In this document: one piece after another, positions 17,487-25,232 of the stretch
How the letters are laid out: each line of letters begins with the position of its first letter
How positions within the stretch are numbered: the stretch's first letter is position 1
Assembly (NCBI GenBank): GCA_020850735.1
Contig: JADZEE010000156.1
Coordinates: 1 to 51,824, forward strand
Direction of reading: 5' to 3'
DNA: 51,824 nt
Source of the DNA: Gammaproteobacteria bacterium
Lineage (GTDB): Bacteria > Pseudomonadota > Gammaproteobacteria > JADZEE01
Notes under the pieces: generated by a model
Told to the model about the DNA's origin: nothing
Seen by the model: only the letters and a program-made list of their open reading frames with translations
The model's database searches: none
Translations under genes and position numbers: made by a program

Positions 17487-18248
17487 ATGTGTCTGCGCGC
17501 TGTCATTCGCAGCACGGTGGCGGCCACGGTCCTGGCGTTCAGTGCCGTCGCGGCCCGGCTGGCCGCGGCCCAGGCCGCTTCCGACTCGACCATCGACGTC
17601 ACCACCTGGGCGGATCTGGCCCGGCTGGTGGCACTCGGCGGGCCGGTGGTCGTGGTGCTGTTCGCCATCTCGGTCGTTGGCCTCGCCATCGTGCTGTACA
17701 AGTCTCTGCAATTCGCCGGCGTGTCGGGACGGCGGCTCGCGGCTTTACATCGCGGCATCGATCTGTGGTTCGCCGGCGATACCAAGGCCGCCGCCAAGCT
17801 CTTCGAGCGCAGCCCGCTCGCGCTCGGCGCCGATCTGCACTTCGGACTGCGCGCCCGGGCCGCCGCATCCGCCGAGGCGGTCCACGACGAGCTGGTCCGC
17901 CGTGGCGCCGCCTTCCTGCGACCCTATGCGGCACTGCTCAGACCGCTGGAACTCATCTACTATCTTGCCCCGGTGCTCGGCCTGCTCGGTACCGTGCTCG
18001 GGATGATCGATGCCTTCCGCGTCCTCGAGGCCGCCGGCCCGCAGGCCGATGCGACCGCGCTGGCCGGCGGCATCTGGGAAGCGCTGCTGACCACGGCGGT
18101 CGGGCTGTCGGTGGCGATCCCTTTCGCCGCCATGCACGCCGCCCTGGAGTCGCGTCTGGAAGGCATCGGCGAGCGCGTCGAGGATCTGCTCACCCGCGTG
18201 TCCATCGGCGCCGTGGAGCGCGCGCCGCAACAGGCGTCCGATGGCTGA
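17487..18248 (+). CDS. MotA/TolQ/ExbB family proton-channel protein
   Basis: The 253-residue inner-membrane protein has an N-terminal hydrophobic segment (about 9-30, possibly a signal sequence) and the three ExbB/TolQ helices (about 48-71, 155-177 and 199-218). The conserved LAPVLGLLGTVLGMIDAF stretch lies in the second. With ExbD it forms a proton-driven motor that powers TonB-type energy transfer to the outer membrane. It heads a run of overlapping genes and overlaps exbD by 8 bp. There is no clear ribosome site before the ATG at 17487, so the exact start is less sure. Its position behind a DUF1302 porin suggests it energises transport of the same compound. Confidence 0.88.
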   Translation: MCLRAVIRSTVAATVLAFSAVAARLAAAQAASDSTIDVTTWADLARLVALGGPVVVVLFAISVVGLAIVLYKSLQFAGVSGRRLAALHRGIDLWFAGDTKAAAKLFERSPLALGADLHFGLRARAAASAEAVHDELVRRGAAFLRPYAALLRPLELIYYLAPVLGLLGTVLGMIDAFRVLEAAGPQADATALAGGIWEALLTTAVGLSVAIPFAAMHAALESRLEGIGERVEDLLTRVSIGAVERAPQQASDG

Positions 18249-18639
18249 TCTGCTGCGTGCGCGCAAACGTGGCAAACCGGTGCCGCTCACGCCGCTCATC
18301 GACATCGTATTCATCCTGCTCGTGTTTTTCATGCTGCAGACCCGCTTCCTGCGGCCCGGGTCCATGGCCCTCGAGCTGCCCGGGCTGAGTCCGGGTGCCG
18401 GCAGCGCCACTACCCTGATCGTCGAGCTGCACGCCTCGGGTGCGCTGTGGGTGGACCGCGCGCGGGTCGAGCCGGGCGCGCTCGGACGCTATCTCGACGG
18501 CCTGGCGAGCCGGCCACACGAGGCGGTGATCGCCACCGATCCCGGTGTGCGCCTGCAGCGAGTCGTGGACGTCATGGACGTGCTCAACGCGCACGGCGTC
18601 GGCCGCGTGTCGCTGCGTCGCGGCCAGCGCTTCGAGTGA
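18241..18639 (+). CDS. ExbD/TolR family protein (first copy, catalytic Asp present)
   Basis: The 132-residue protein has a short basic cytoplasmic tail and a single transmembrane helix, PLIDIVFILLVFFML (about 18-32), with the protonatable Asp at residue 21. A periplasmic ExbD domain follows. It is the partner of the upstream ExbB, with which it overlaps by 8 bp. The second ExbD-like protein at 18769 has Asn in the equivalent position, so this copy should be the one that carries protons. Confidence 0.9.
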   Translation: MADLLRARKRGKPVPLTPLIDIVFILLVFFMLQTRFLRPGSMALELPGLSPGAGSATTLIVELHASGALWVDRARVEPGALGRYLDGLASRPHEAVIATDPGVRLQRVVDVMDVLNAHGVGRVSLRRGQRFE

Positions 18640-18649
18640 GCGAGCGAGC

Positions 18650-18772
18650 GTGAAAACGCCTGTACGCCTGCCGCGCCGCCCTGCCGGTGTGTCCATGCCG
18701 ATCACGCCGCGGGAGCCGGCTCGTGACGGCGCGGTGATTTCCCCGCCGGCGCCGCGAGGCCTGCAGCGGTGA
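18650..18772 (+). CDS. Possible 40-codon ORF between the two exbD genes
   Basis: A GTG-started frame encodes 40 residues rich in Pro and Arg and ends in a GTGA overlap with the second exbD start. No homology is recognised and the ribosome site is unclear. It may be a translated leader that couples expression of exbD2, or nothing. The 129-bp gap holds no other signal I can see. Confidence 0.2.
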   Translation: MKTPVRLPRRPAGVSMPITPREPARDGAVISPPAPRGLQR

Positions 18773-19242
18773 GCAGGCTGCTCGGCTGGATGCACGCGCG
18801 CGGGACAGCGGTGAATGCACGCCATCGCCGCCGGGACAGCACCACACGGCGCGGCGAAGGCAACATGGTGCCGCTCATCAACGTCGTGTTCCTGCTGCTG
18901 TTGTACTTCGTCATCACCGGCAACCTCGCGGCACGCCGTGAACAGACCATCACCGCGCCGCTGTCGGCGAGCACCGCGGTGCCGCCACAACAGGCACCGA
19001 CCCTGCACATGACCGCCGACGGCAGCCTGCGCTACGAGGGCCGGGCGCTCGCGATCGAAGCGGTGCCGCTCGCCCTCGAATCCCTGCCCGTCGCCGCCCG
19101 CCACGAGATCCGCGTCGAGGCCGATGCCGCGACCGACGCTGCGAACGTCGCGATGCTGCTCGACGCGCTCGCCCGTGCCGGGGCCGGCGAAGTCGTGCTG
19201 GTCACCACCCAGCGGCGCGACGCCGGCGTAGACCGGCGATGA
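18769..19242 (+). CDS. ExbD/TolR family protein (second copy, helix Asp replaced by Asn)
   Basis: The 157-residue protein has an Arg-rich N-terminal tail, one transmembrane helix beginning VPLINVVFLLLLYF (34-47) and a periplasmic ExbD-type domain. The key Asp of ExbD/TolR is replaced by Asn38 (codon AAC), so it should not relay protons itself. Together with the first copy it could form a mixed ExbD pair. The GTG at 18769 is one candidate start and the ATG at 18790 another. Its stop overlaps the VWA gene by 4 bp (ATGA). Confidence 0.82.
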   Translation: MSRLLGWMHARGTAVNARHRRRDSTTRRGEGNMVPLINVVFLLLLYFVITGNLAARREQTITAPLSASTAVPPQQAPTLHMTADGSLRYEGRALAIEAVPLALESLPVAARHEIRVEADAATDAANVAMLLDALARAGAGEVVLVTTQRRDAGVDRR

Positions 19243-20351
19243 GACAGCTGCTGCTGTGGTCGCTGCTCGTGGTCGTGTCGCTGCTCGTGCATGCGACCAT
19301 CTCCGCGCGCGTCGGCCGGGAGCTGCTCGATACGACGGCGACGGGTGCGGCGCGTGAGATCCGACTGCTGGTCGCGCCCGTCACGCCGGCGCCGGATATG
19401 GAGATCGAGCCGGAGCCGGTGGAGATGCTCGAATTCGAGCAACCGATCGAGCTCACCCCGCCCGAGACGCTGGTCGTGCCCAAGGCGCTTGCGCCGCCGC
19501 CACCCGATGTGCCCGTGGCGCTGCGTGCATCGGCGGGTGGACAGGGCAGCGTGGCGCCGGCGAGCCCGGCGGGCAGCATGGCGGCGCTCGCCGAGGGTAC
19601 CGGCGGCGGCACGGCCGGTATCGGCCACGGTATCGGCAACGGCCTGGACTATTCTTCCAACCGTTTCGCCGCCTACGTGCAGGGACTGCGTGAGGCGGGT
19701 CTGGACGTCGTGTTCGTGGTCGACGCGACCGGGTCCATGGTCTGGGTGCTGGACGAGGTGAAGTCGCGCATCGGCGACATCGTCGACACGGTGCGCGCGC
19801 TGGTGCCGATCGCCCGTTTCGGCGTCGTCGCCTACCGCGACAAGGACGATCCGGAGTTCGTCACCCGCGCCCAGCCGCTGACGTTCAGCCAGCGCAAGCT
19901 CGGCCGTTTCCTCACCGGCCTCGAGGCCAAGGGCGGTGGCACGCTGCCCGAGGCCGTGCTCGCCGGATTGCGTACGGCGGTCGAGGACAGTGGCTGGCGC
20001 GCCGGCGCCAAGCGTATCGTCATACTGCTCGGCGACGCGCCGCCCTACGATCACGATCTCGACGCGGTGCAGGCCACGGCCGCCAGCTTCGCCCGCGCGG
20101 GCGGGCAGATCACCACGCTCGACGTGAGCCAGGAGGCGAATCCGGATCTCACCGAGGCCCGCATCGGGCGCAAGGTCGACCGTGCGCTGTACCGCAACGA
20201 GCCGATGTACCAGTTCCGTCTGATCGCCGAATCCGGCAGCGGCGACGCCTCGACCCTCGACGGCGACATCCGGGTGACCCGCCGGCTCATCACCCTCATC
20301 ATGGGCACGCAATTCGCCGCCGAGATGAGCGCACTGCTGGACGCGATCTGA
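19239..20351 (+). CDS. Membrane-anchored VWA protein with TonB-like proline-rich linker
   Basis: The 370-residue protein has an N-terminal signal anchor (about 4-22) and a Pro/Glu-rich periplasmic linker (about 47-93, with PPETLVVPKALAPPPP), followed by a Gly-rich spacer. A von Willebrand factor A domain runs from about 147 to the end, with a MIDAS-type DATGSM at 152-157. The anchor-linker layout is that of TonB, but the TonB C-terminal domain is replaced by a VWA domain. It overlaps exbD2 and the downstream gene by a few bases, so it is translated with the motor proteins. An energised metal-dependent adhesion or gating role across the periplasm is inferred; no characterised equivalent comes to mind. 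Confidence 0.8.
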   Translation: MRQLLLWSLLVVVSLLVHATISARVGRELLDTTATGAAREIRLLVAPVTPAPDMEIEPEPVEMLEFEQPIELTPPETLVVPKALAPPPPDVPVALRASAGGQGSVAPASPAGSMAALAEGTGGGTAGIGHGIGNGLDYSSNRFAAYVQGLREAGLDVVFVVDATGSMVWVLDEVKSRIGDIVDTVRALVPIARFGVVAYRDKDDPEFVTRAQPLTFSQRKLGRFLTGLEAKGGGTLPEAVLAGLRTAVEDSGWRAGAKRIVILLGDAPPYDHDLDAVQATAASFARAGGQITTLDVSQEANPDLTEARIGRKVDRALYRNEPMYQFRLIAESGSGDASTLDGDIRVTRRLITLIMGTQFAAEMSALLDAI

Positions 20352-22627
20352 TGCGCGCGCGACTCCCGGTCCGCTTCCTGATCTTCGTGCTCGCGCTGCC
20401 CGTCGCGGCCCTGCACGCGGCCAGCGCCGATCCGCCGTCCGCCGCGGAGCTGGTGCCGCGCGCGCGCGCGCTGCTGAACGAGCTCGCGCCCGACGGCGAC
20501 ACCCGTGCCTACGCGAGTACGGCGCGGCGTTTCGGCGCGTTGGTCACCAGCGCCCGGGACCTGCGCGCCGGTGCACCGGAGCTGCGCGCACTGCTGGAGC
20601 TGGCCGAGTCCCTGCGCGTGGCGACCCGGGCACGGATCCGGGCGCAGGAGGATGCTGCCGGCGACGACGAGGCGGCGCTGGAGCGACTGTACCGGTCCGC
20701 GGACTGGGACGTGGCGAGCTATGCGCTCGCGGCGACGCCCTACTGGCGCGCCTGGATCGAGCTCACCCTTGCCGAGAACGATGTCCCCCCGGGCGAACGG
20801 ATCCAGCTCCTGCACCGTGCGCAGCGCGGGTTTCGCGCGGCGGCGGTGCGATTTCTGCATTCGGATCTGGTGTTCGGCGGCTGGCTGGGAATCGCCTACG
20901 TCGCCGCCGCCGAAGGCCAGCGATCGCAGGCACTGACCATCTTCCGCAAGCTCGAGCAGGCGCTCGCGCGCGAACCGGATCATCCGCTGCGACAGGTCGT
21001 TCGCGCCGAAATCGACGCCCTGGAAGCGCGTCCCGGGGAGCGCGCGCCGGGGACCGTGGCGGCGGGCGATCTCGACGCGGGCACCGCGCGCCAGCTGCGC
21101 GACCAGGCGTTTGCCGCGCTCGAACAGCGCCGGCGGACGGGCTCGGGCGGGCGCGTTGCGGCGTCCCAGCTGCGCCGTCTCATCGAGGCCGGCGCCGCTG
21201 ACGCGGCGCTCGTCGGCGACATGCTGCGATACCGGACGGAGCTGCTCGGCTACGATCTCGGGCCGCTCGGGCGTCTGCTCGACGCCGAGGATGCCTTCGA
21301 GAACGGTCACTACTACGACGCCGCCGGCAAGTACGCCGAGCTGTTCCGCGACGGCGCCGCGCTCGCACACATGGATCTCACCCGCTTTCGCTATCGCCAA
21401 GCCTACGCCTATGTGCAGGCCGGTGTGCTCGGCGACGGCATTCGTGTGCTCGGCACGGTGCTCGCTGCGCCGGACCTGGACCCCGAGCTCAGGATGGCGG
21501 CGCTGGAGCTGATGTGGGTCGCACGTGCGCGGCGCTACGAGGCCAGCGGCGACGCGCCGGCGCGTGGGGCGCTGGTCGATGCCGCGCGCGCCTACCTGGC
21601 CACGCGGCCTTCCGGCGACAACGCCGACCGTGCCCGCCTCACACTTGCCCAGCTTTCCGCCGACGCGCCCGAATCCGCCCGGGCGCTCGCCGGGATCCGC
21701 AGCCCGCAGGTCGGCGGCGCGCAGGTGGATCTGACGCGCTTCAACCTGCTGGCGCGCCAGTTTGCCGAGCAGATCCGCGCCGGCTCGGCGGCGGCCGCGG
21801 CCACCGCTCGTACGGCGCTGGCGCTGTACCCGCGGCTGAAGCTGTCGCGCGACACGCGCGACCAGTACGCCGCGATCGCTTTGCAGATGCGCGTGGCGAT
21901 CGGCGAGAGCTCGCCCGAGCTGCTGCGCGAGCTCGATCGCCTGAGCGCCGTGGCCAGCGGACTGGAGATGCAGCAGGCACTGTTCTCGACCCGCCTGCAG
22001 CTCCTGGACCGCAGCGCGTCGCCCGAGGCGGTGGCGGCATTCGCCGGCCAGCTCGCCGCGCAGGGACCGCAGGGCTGGCAGGTCGAGCAATTCTATCCGC
22101 GCATCGCGCGCCTGTCGGACCCGGCCGCAGTCGCGACCGCCGCAGCCGCCCTGGCGCCGGCGCTCGGCAACGATCCGGCGATGGCGCGCCAGCTGCGTCT
22201 GCTCGGCATCCGCGCGCAGCTCGATGCCGGCAGTGCCGCTGAAGCCTATGCCGGGGTGCGCGAGATCGTCGCCACGGATCCGTCCAGTGGCGACGCCTGG
22301 CTGCTGTACGCGCGCGCTGCCGCGCTGACTGATCATCCCTTCGAGGCGGAACGCGCCTGGAAAATCATCGCCGAGCACACCCCGGCCGGTACGGCGAAGT
22401 GGTGGGACGCGATGCTCGAGCGGGTGGAGATCCGCGCGCGCTCGACCCGTCCCGAAGCGGCGTGCGAGCTGTTGCCGGCCATCGAGCCACGCCGTGCGAC
22501 CCTCGCACCGGCGGTGCGGGCTCGCCTCGACGCCGCGCTCGGCAAGGCGCCGTGCAGCCGGGCAGAGAATTCGAACACGTCGCAACGAGGCGTATTTCCG
22601 TACAGAATCGACCAGCAGGAGGTATGA
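20351..22627 (+). CDS. Exported TPR-like helical-repeat protein
   Basis: The 758-residue protein has a signal peptide (about 1-26, cut after HAASA). The rest is almost entirely Ala/Leu/Arg-rich helices resembling tetratricopeptide repeats, for example AEDAFENGHYYDAAGKYAEL near residue 315 and a second region near 640-690. No enzyme motif is seen. TPR proteins commonly accompany ExbB/ExbD/VWA gene sets and act as periplasmic scaffolds. Its start overlaps the VWA stop (TGATG). The end of the gene contains the AGGAGGT ribosome site of the CoA ligase that begins 4 nt later, so ligase translation is linked to this message. Confidence 0.75.
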   Translation: MRARLPVRFLIFVLALPVAALHAASADPPSAAELVPRARALLNELAPDGDTRAYASTARRFGALVTSARDLRAGAPELRALLELAESLRVATRARIRAQEDAAGDDEAALERLYRSADWDVASYALAATPYWRAWIELTLAENDVPPGERIQLLHRAQRGFRAAAVRFLHSDLVFGGWLGIAYVAAAEGQRSQALTIFRKLEQALAREPDHPLRQVVRAEIDALEARPGERAPGTVAAGDLDAGTARQLRDQAFAALEQRRRTGSGGRVAASQLRRLIEAGAADAALVGDMLRYRTELLGYDLGPLGRLLDAEDAFENGHYYDAAGKYAELFRDGAALAHMDLTRFRYRQAYAYVQAGVLGDGIRVLGTVLAAPDLDPELRMAALELMWVARARRYEASGDAPARGALVDAARAYLATRPSGDNADRARLTLAQLSADAPESARALAGIRSPQVGGAQVDLTRFNLLARQFAEQIRAGSAAAAATARTALALYPRLKLSRDTRDQYAAIALQMRVAIGESSPELLRELDRLSAVASGLEMQQALFSTRLQLLDRSASPEAVAAFAGQLAAQGPQGWQVEQFYPRIARLSDPAAVATAAAALAPALGNDPAMARQLRLLGIRAQLDAGSAAEAYAGVREIVATDPSSGDAWLLYARAAALTDHPFEAERAWKIIAEHTPAGTAKWWDAMLERVEIRARSTRPEAACELLPAIEPRRATLAPAVRARLDAALGKAPCSRAENSNTSQRGVFPYRIDQQEV

Positions 22628-22631
22628 ACCG

Positions 22632-24191
22632 ATGCGCGTCATCGACTTTCTCGACAAGGCGGCGATCAACCATCCGGATCGAGCTGCATTCATCGCCGGC
22701 GCAGAGCGCTACACGTACGCGCAGATCCGTGCCTATTCGGGCCGCATCGCGGTCGCGATCGCCGGCACGGGCCTCGCTGACTGCGGCCGCATCGCCGTGT
22801 ATTCGCCGAATAACATTCGCGCGTTCGCGTGCGTGCTCGCCTCGTTCCGCGCCGGCGGCACCTGGGTGCCGATCAATGCGCGCAACTCGCTCGAAGTCAA
22901 CATCGATTTCATGAATCTCACCGAATGCGAGTGGCTGTTCTATCACTCGAGCTTTGCGGGTCTGATCCCGCAGATCCGTGCCGAGGTGCCGACGCTCGCG
23001 CACTTCGTGTGCATCGATATCGCCGACGGCGACACGCCCGCGCTCGCCGACTTCATCGCCGGTACCGGGGATCGCCGACCCGTGGAGATCGCGCACGATC
23101 CGCACCGCATGGCTTCAATCCTCGGCAGTGGCGGCACCACCGGCAAGTCCAAGGGCACGTTGTGGACCAACCTGACGTGGGAGATCCTGCTCGCCGAGGC
23201 GAGCATCCAGATGGGCATGAGTGCGCATCCGGTACATCTGTGCGCCGCGCCCATGACCCACGCTGCGGGCGTGCTCGCGTTCATGCTCATGCCGCAGGCG
23301 CCGACCAACATCGTGATGGAGAAGATCGATCCGCTGGCGCTCATGCAGAACATCCAGGAACACCGGGTGACGCACCTGTTCCTGCCGCCGACCGCCCTGT
23401 ACGCCATGCTCGCGCACCCGCGCGTGCGCGAGTTCGATTACTCGTCGTTGACGCACTTCCTGGTCGCCGCCTCGCCGGTCGCCCCGGACAAGCTCGCCGA
23501 GGCGGTGGACGTTTTCGGGCCGTGCATGTGCCAGTGCTACGGGCAGGTGGAGGCGCCGATGCTGGTCACCTACCTGTCGCAGGCCGAGATACTCGACGCG
23601 GTGCGTGACGAGGCGCACCGGCACCGGCTCATGAGCTGCGGGCGGCCGGGTGTGCTGTCGGTCATGGAAGTGCTCGACGATGACGACAGGGTCCTCCCGC
23701 GCGGCGAGCGCGGTGAGATCTGCGTGCGCGGCAACCTGGTGGCGCCCGGCTACTACCGCAGCCCGGAGGCGACCGCGGAAGCGCACCGCAACGCCTGGTT
23801 GCATACCGGCGACGTCGGCTACTGGGACGCCGATGGTTACGTCTACATCGTCGACCGCAAGAAGGACATGATCATCACCGGGGGTTTCAACGTCTTTTCC
23901 GCCGAAGTCGAAAACTGCATCAACGGCCATCCTGCGGTCGAGAACTGCGCCGTGATCGGCGTGCCGGACCCGAAGTGGGGTGAGGCGGTGAAGGCCATCG
24001 TCGCGCTCAAGCCCGGGGCCGGCGCCACCGAGGCGCAGATCATCGAGTTCGTCAAGCAGGCGCTCGGCGGCGTCAAGGCGCCCAAGAGCGTGGAGTTCTG
24101 GAAGGAGCTGCCGCGCACGCCGGTCGGCAAGGTCCAGAAAAACGAGATCCGCAAGAAGTTCTGGGCGAATGTCGCGCGCGCCGTCAACTGA
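22632..24191 (+). CDS. AMP-forming acyl-CoA/carboxylate-CoA ligase
   Basis: The 519-residue ANL-superfamily enzyme has the A3 loop GSGGTTGKSKGT (165-176) and the A5 motif CYGQVEAP. It also has the A7/A8 region (HTGDVGYWDADG, then DRKKDMIITGG) and the A10 motif with catalytic Lys (RTPVGKVQKNEIRKK). It makes a CoA thioester from a carboxylic acid using ATP. In acetophenone degradation the carboxylase product is activated by exactly such a ligase, so activation of a 3-oxo acid made by the Apc-like enzymes is a strong contextual guess. The ATG at 22632 has a perfect AGGAGGT ribosome site. The GTPase gene overlaps its end by 23 bp. Confidence 0.9.
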   Translation: MRVIDFLDKAAINHPDRAAFIAGAERYTYAQIRAYSGRIAVAIAGTGLADCGRIAVYSPNNIRAFACVLASFRAGGTWVPINARNSLEVNIDFMNLTECEWLFYHSSFAGLIPQIRAEVPTLAHFVCIDIADGDTPALADFIAGTGDRRPVEIAHDPHRMASILGSGGTTGKSKGTLWTNLTWEILLAEASIQMGMSAHPVHLCAAPMTHAAGVLAFMLMPQAPTNIVMEKIDPLALMQNIQEHRVTHLFLPPTALYAMLAHPRVREFDYSSLTHFLVAASPVAPDKLAEAVDVFGPCMCQCYGQVEAPMLVTYLSQAEILDAVRDEAHRHRLMSCGRPGVLSVMEVLDDDDRVLPRGERGEICVRGNLVAPGYYRSPEATAEAHRNAWLHTGDVGYWDADGYVYIVDRKKDMIITGGFNVFSAEVENCINGHPAVENCAVIGVPDPKWGEAVKAIVALKPGAGATEAQIIEFVKQALGGVKAPKSVEFWKELPRTPVGKVQKNEIRKKFWANVARAVN

Positions 24192-25200
24192 CGCGGACGC
24201 GATACCGGCGGTCACGCCGGTCGCGCTGCTGACGGGTTTTCTCGGCAGCGGCAAGACGACGTTGCTCACGCGTGCGCTCAGTGCGCCGTACATGCGGCGC
24301 ACGGCTGTGGTGGTGAACGAGTTCGGCGCGATCGGGCTCGATCACCTCCTGATCGCGAAGACTACCGAGAACGTCATCGAGCTGCGTAACGGCTGCCTGT
24401 GCTGCACCATCCGCGGGGATCTCGCATTGACCCTGCGCGATTTGCACCGCAAGCGCCTGCTCGGTGAGATCCCGCCGTTCGACTACGTCGTCATCGAGAC
24501 CAGCGGGCTCGCCGATCCGGTACCGCTGGTGCACACCCTGATGGCGGACACGCCGCTGCGCCGTGCCTACGTGCTCGACGCCGTCCTGACTGTCGTCGAT
24601 GCGGCCAATTTCGAGGCTACCGTGGCCGAACACGACACCGCGGCCAGCCAGCTCGCCATCGCCGACGTCGTGCTCCTGACCAAGACCGACCTGGTCGGCG
24701 AGGAACGCCACGACAGCGTCACCCGGCACGTGCGTGCGCACAACCCGGGCGCCGAGCTGTACACGGTGGTGGCGGGCGCCATCGAACCGCAGCGACTGTT
24801 TCGCCGGCGCCTGTTCGATCCCGACCCGGTGGCCAGTGCGCTCGGCCGCTGGCTCACCGCGGCGAGCGCGTCTCCCGATGTCGCCGATCACCTGCACGGA
24901 GACGGCTACGGCGCGCACGCGATCGTGCGACCGGGGCCGCTCAGTCTTGCCGGCACCTCGGTATTCCTCAACCGGCTGGTCAACGAGCAACGTGATGCGG
25001 TCTTACGCATCAAGGGCTTGGCCGGTTTTCGCGAAAAGGGTGGCCGGCCGGCGATGCTGCACGCCGTGCGCGAAAAATTCTACCCGGTTGAATGGCTGGA
25101 CGAGTGGCCCGATAGTGACCACTCCAGCCGCTTGATCTTCATCGGCCGACGTCTGGACATCGCGCGCCTCGAGGAGCTTTTCGCCAGCCTTTGCGCCTGA
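24169..25200 (+). CDS. G3E-family GTPase, CobW/COG0523-type metallochaperone
   Basis: The 343-residue protein has Walker A GFLGSGKTT (23-31), the metal-binding CLCC motif (76-79, in GCLCCTIRGDL), Walker B-type ETSGLADP (about 110-117) and the base-recognition motif TKTD. A CobW C-terminal domain follows. COG0523 proteins use GTP to insert zinc or other metals into target enzymes. Here the gene overlaps the CoA ligase by 23 bp and lies within the carboxylase island, whose small subunits have zinc-type Cys knuckles. Delivery of metal to the carboxylases is inferred. Cobalamin or nitrile hydratase functions are not supported by neighbours. Confidence 0.88.
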   Translation: MSRAPSTDADAIPAVTPVALLTGFLGSGKTTLLTRALSAPYMRRTAVVVNEFGAIGLDHLLIAKTTENVIELRNGCLCCTIRGDLALTLRDLHRKRLLGEIPPFDYVVIETSGLADPVPLVHTLMADTPLRRAYVLDAVLTVVDAANFEATVAEHDTAASQLAIADVVLLTKTDLVGEERHDSVTRHVRAHNPGAELYTVVAGAIEPQRLFRRRLFDPDPVASALGRWLTAASASPDVADHLHGDGYGAHAIVRPGPLSLAGTSVFLNRLVNEQRDAVLRIKGLAGFREKGGRPAMLHAVREKFYPVEWLDEWPDSDHSSRLIFIGRRLDIARLEELFASLCA

Positions 25201-25232
25201 CACCGCCACCCCTGCCTGGACGGTAACGCTAC

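Noticed and set aside
20051..22693. Minus-strand open frame of 880 codons opposite VWA/TPR genes, and similar ones at 3022-5280, 5093-7276 and 49494-51797
   Set aside because: All are antisense to coherent genes and lack family motifs.
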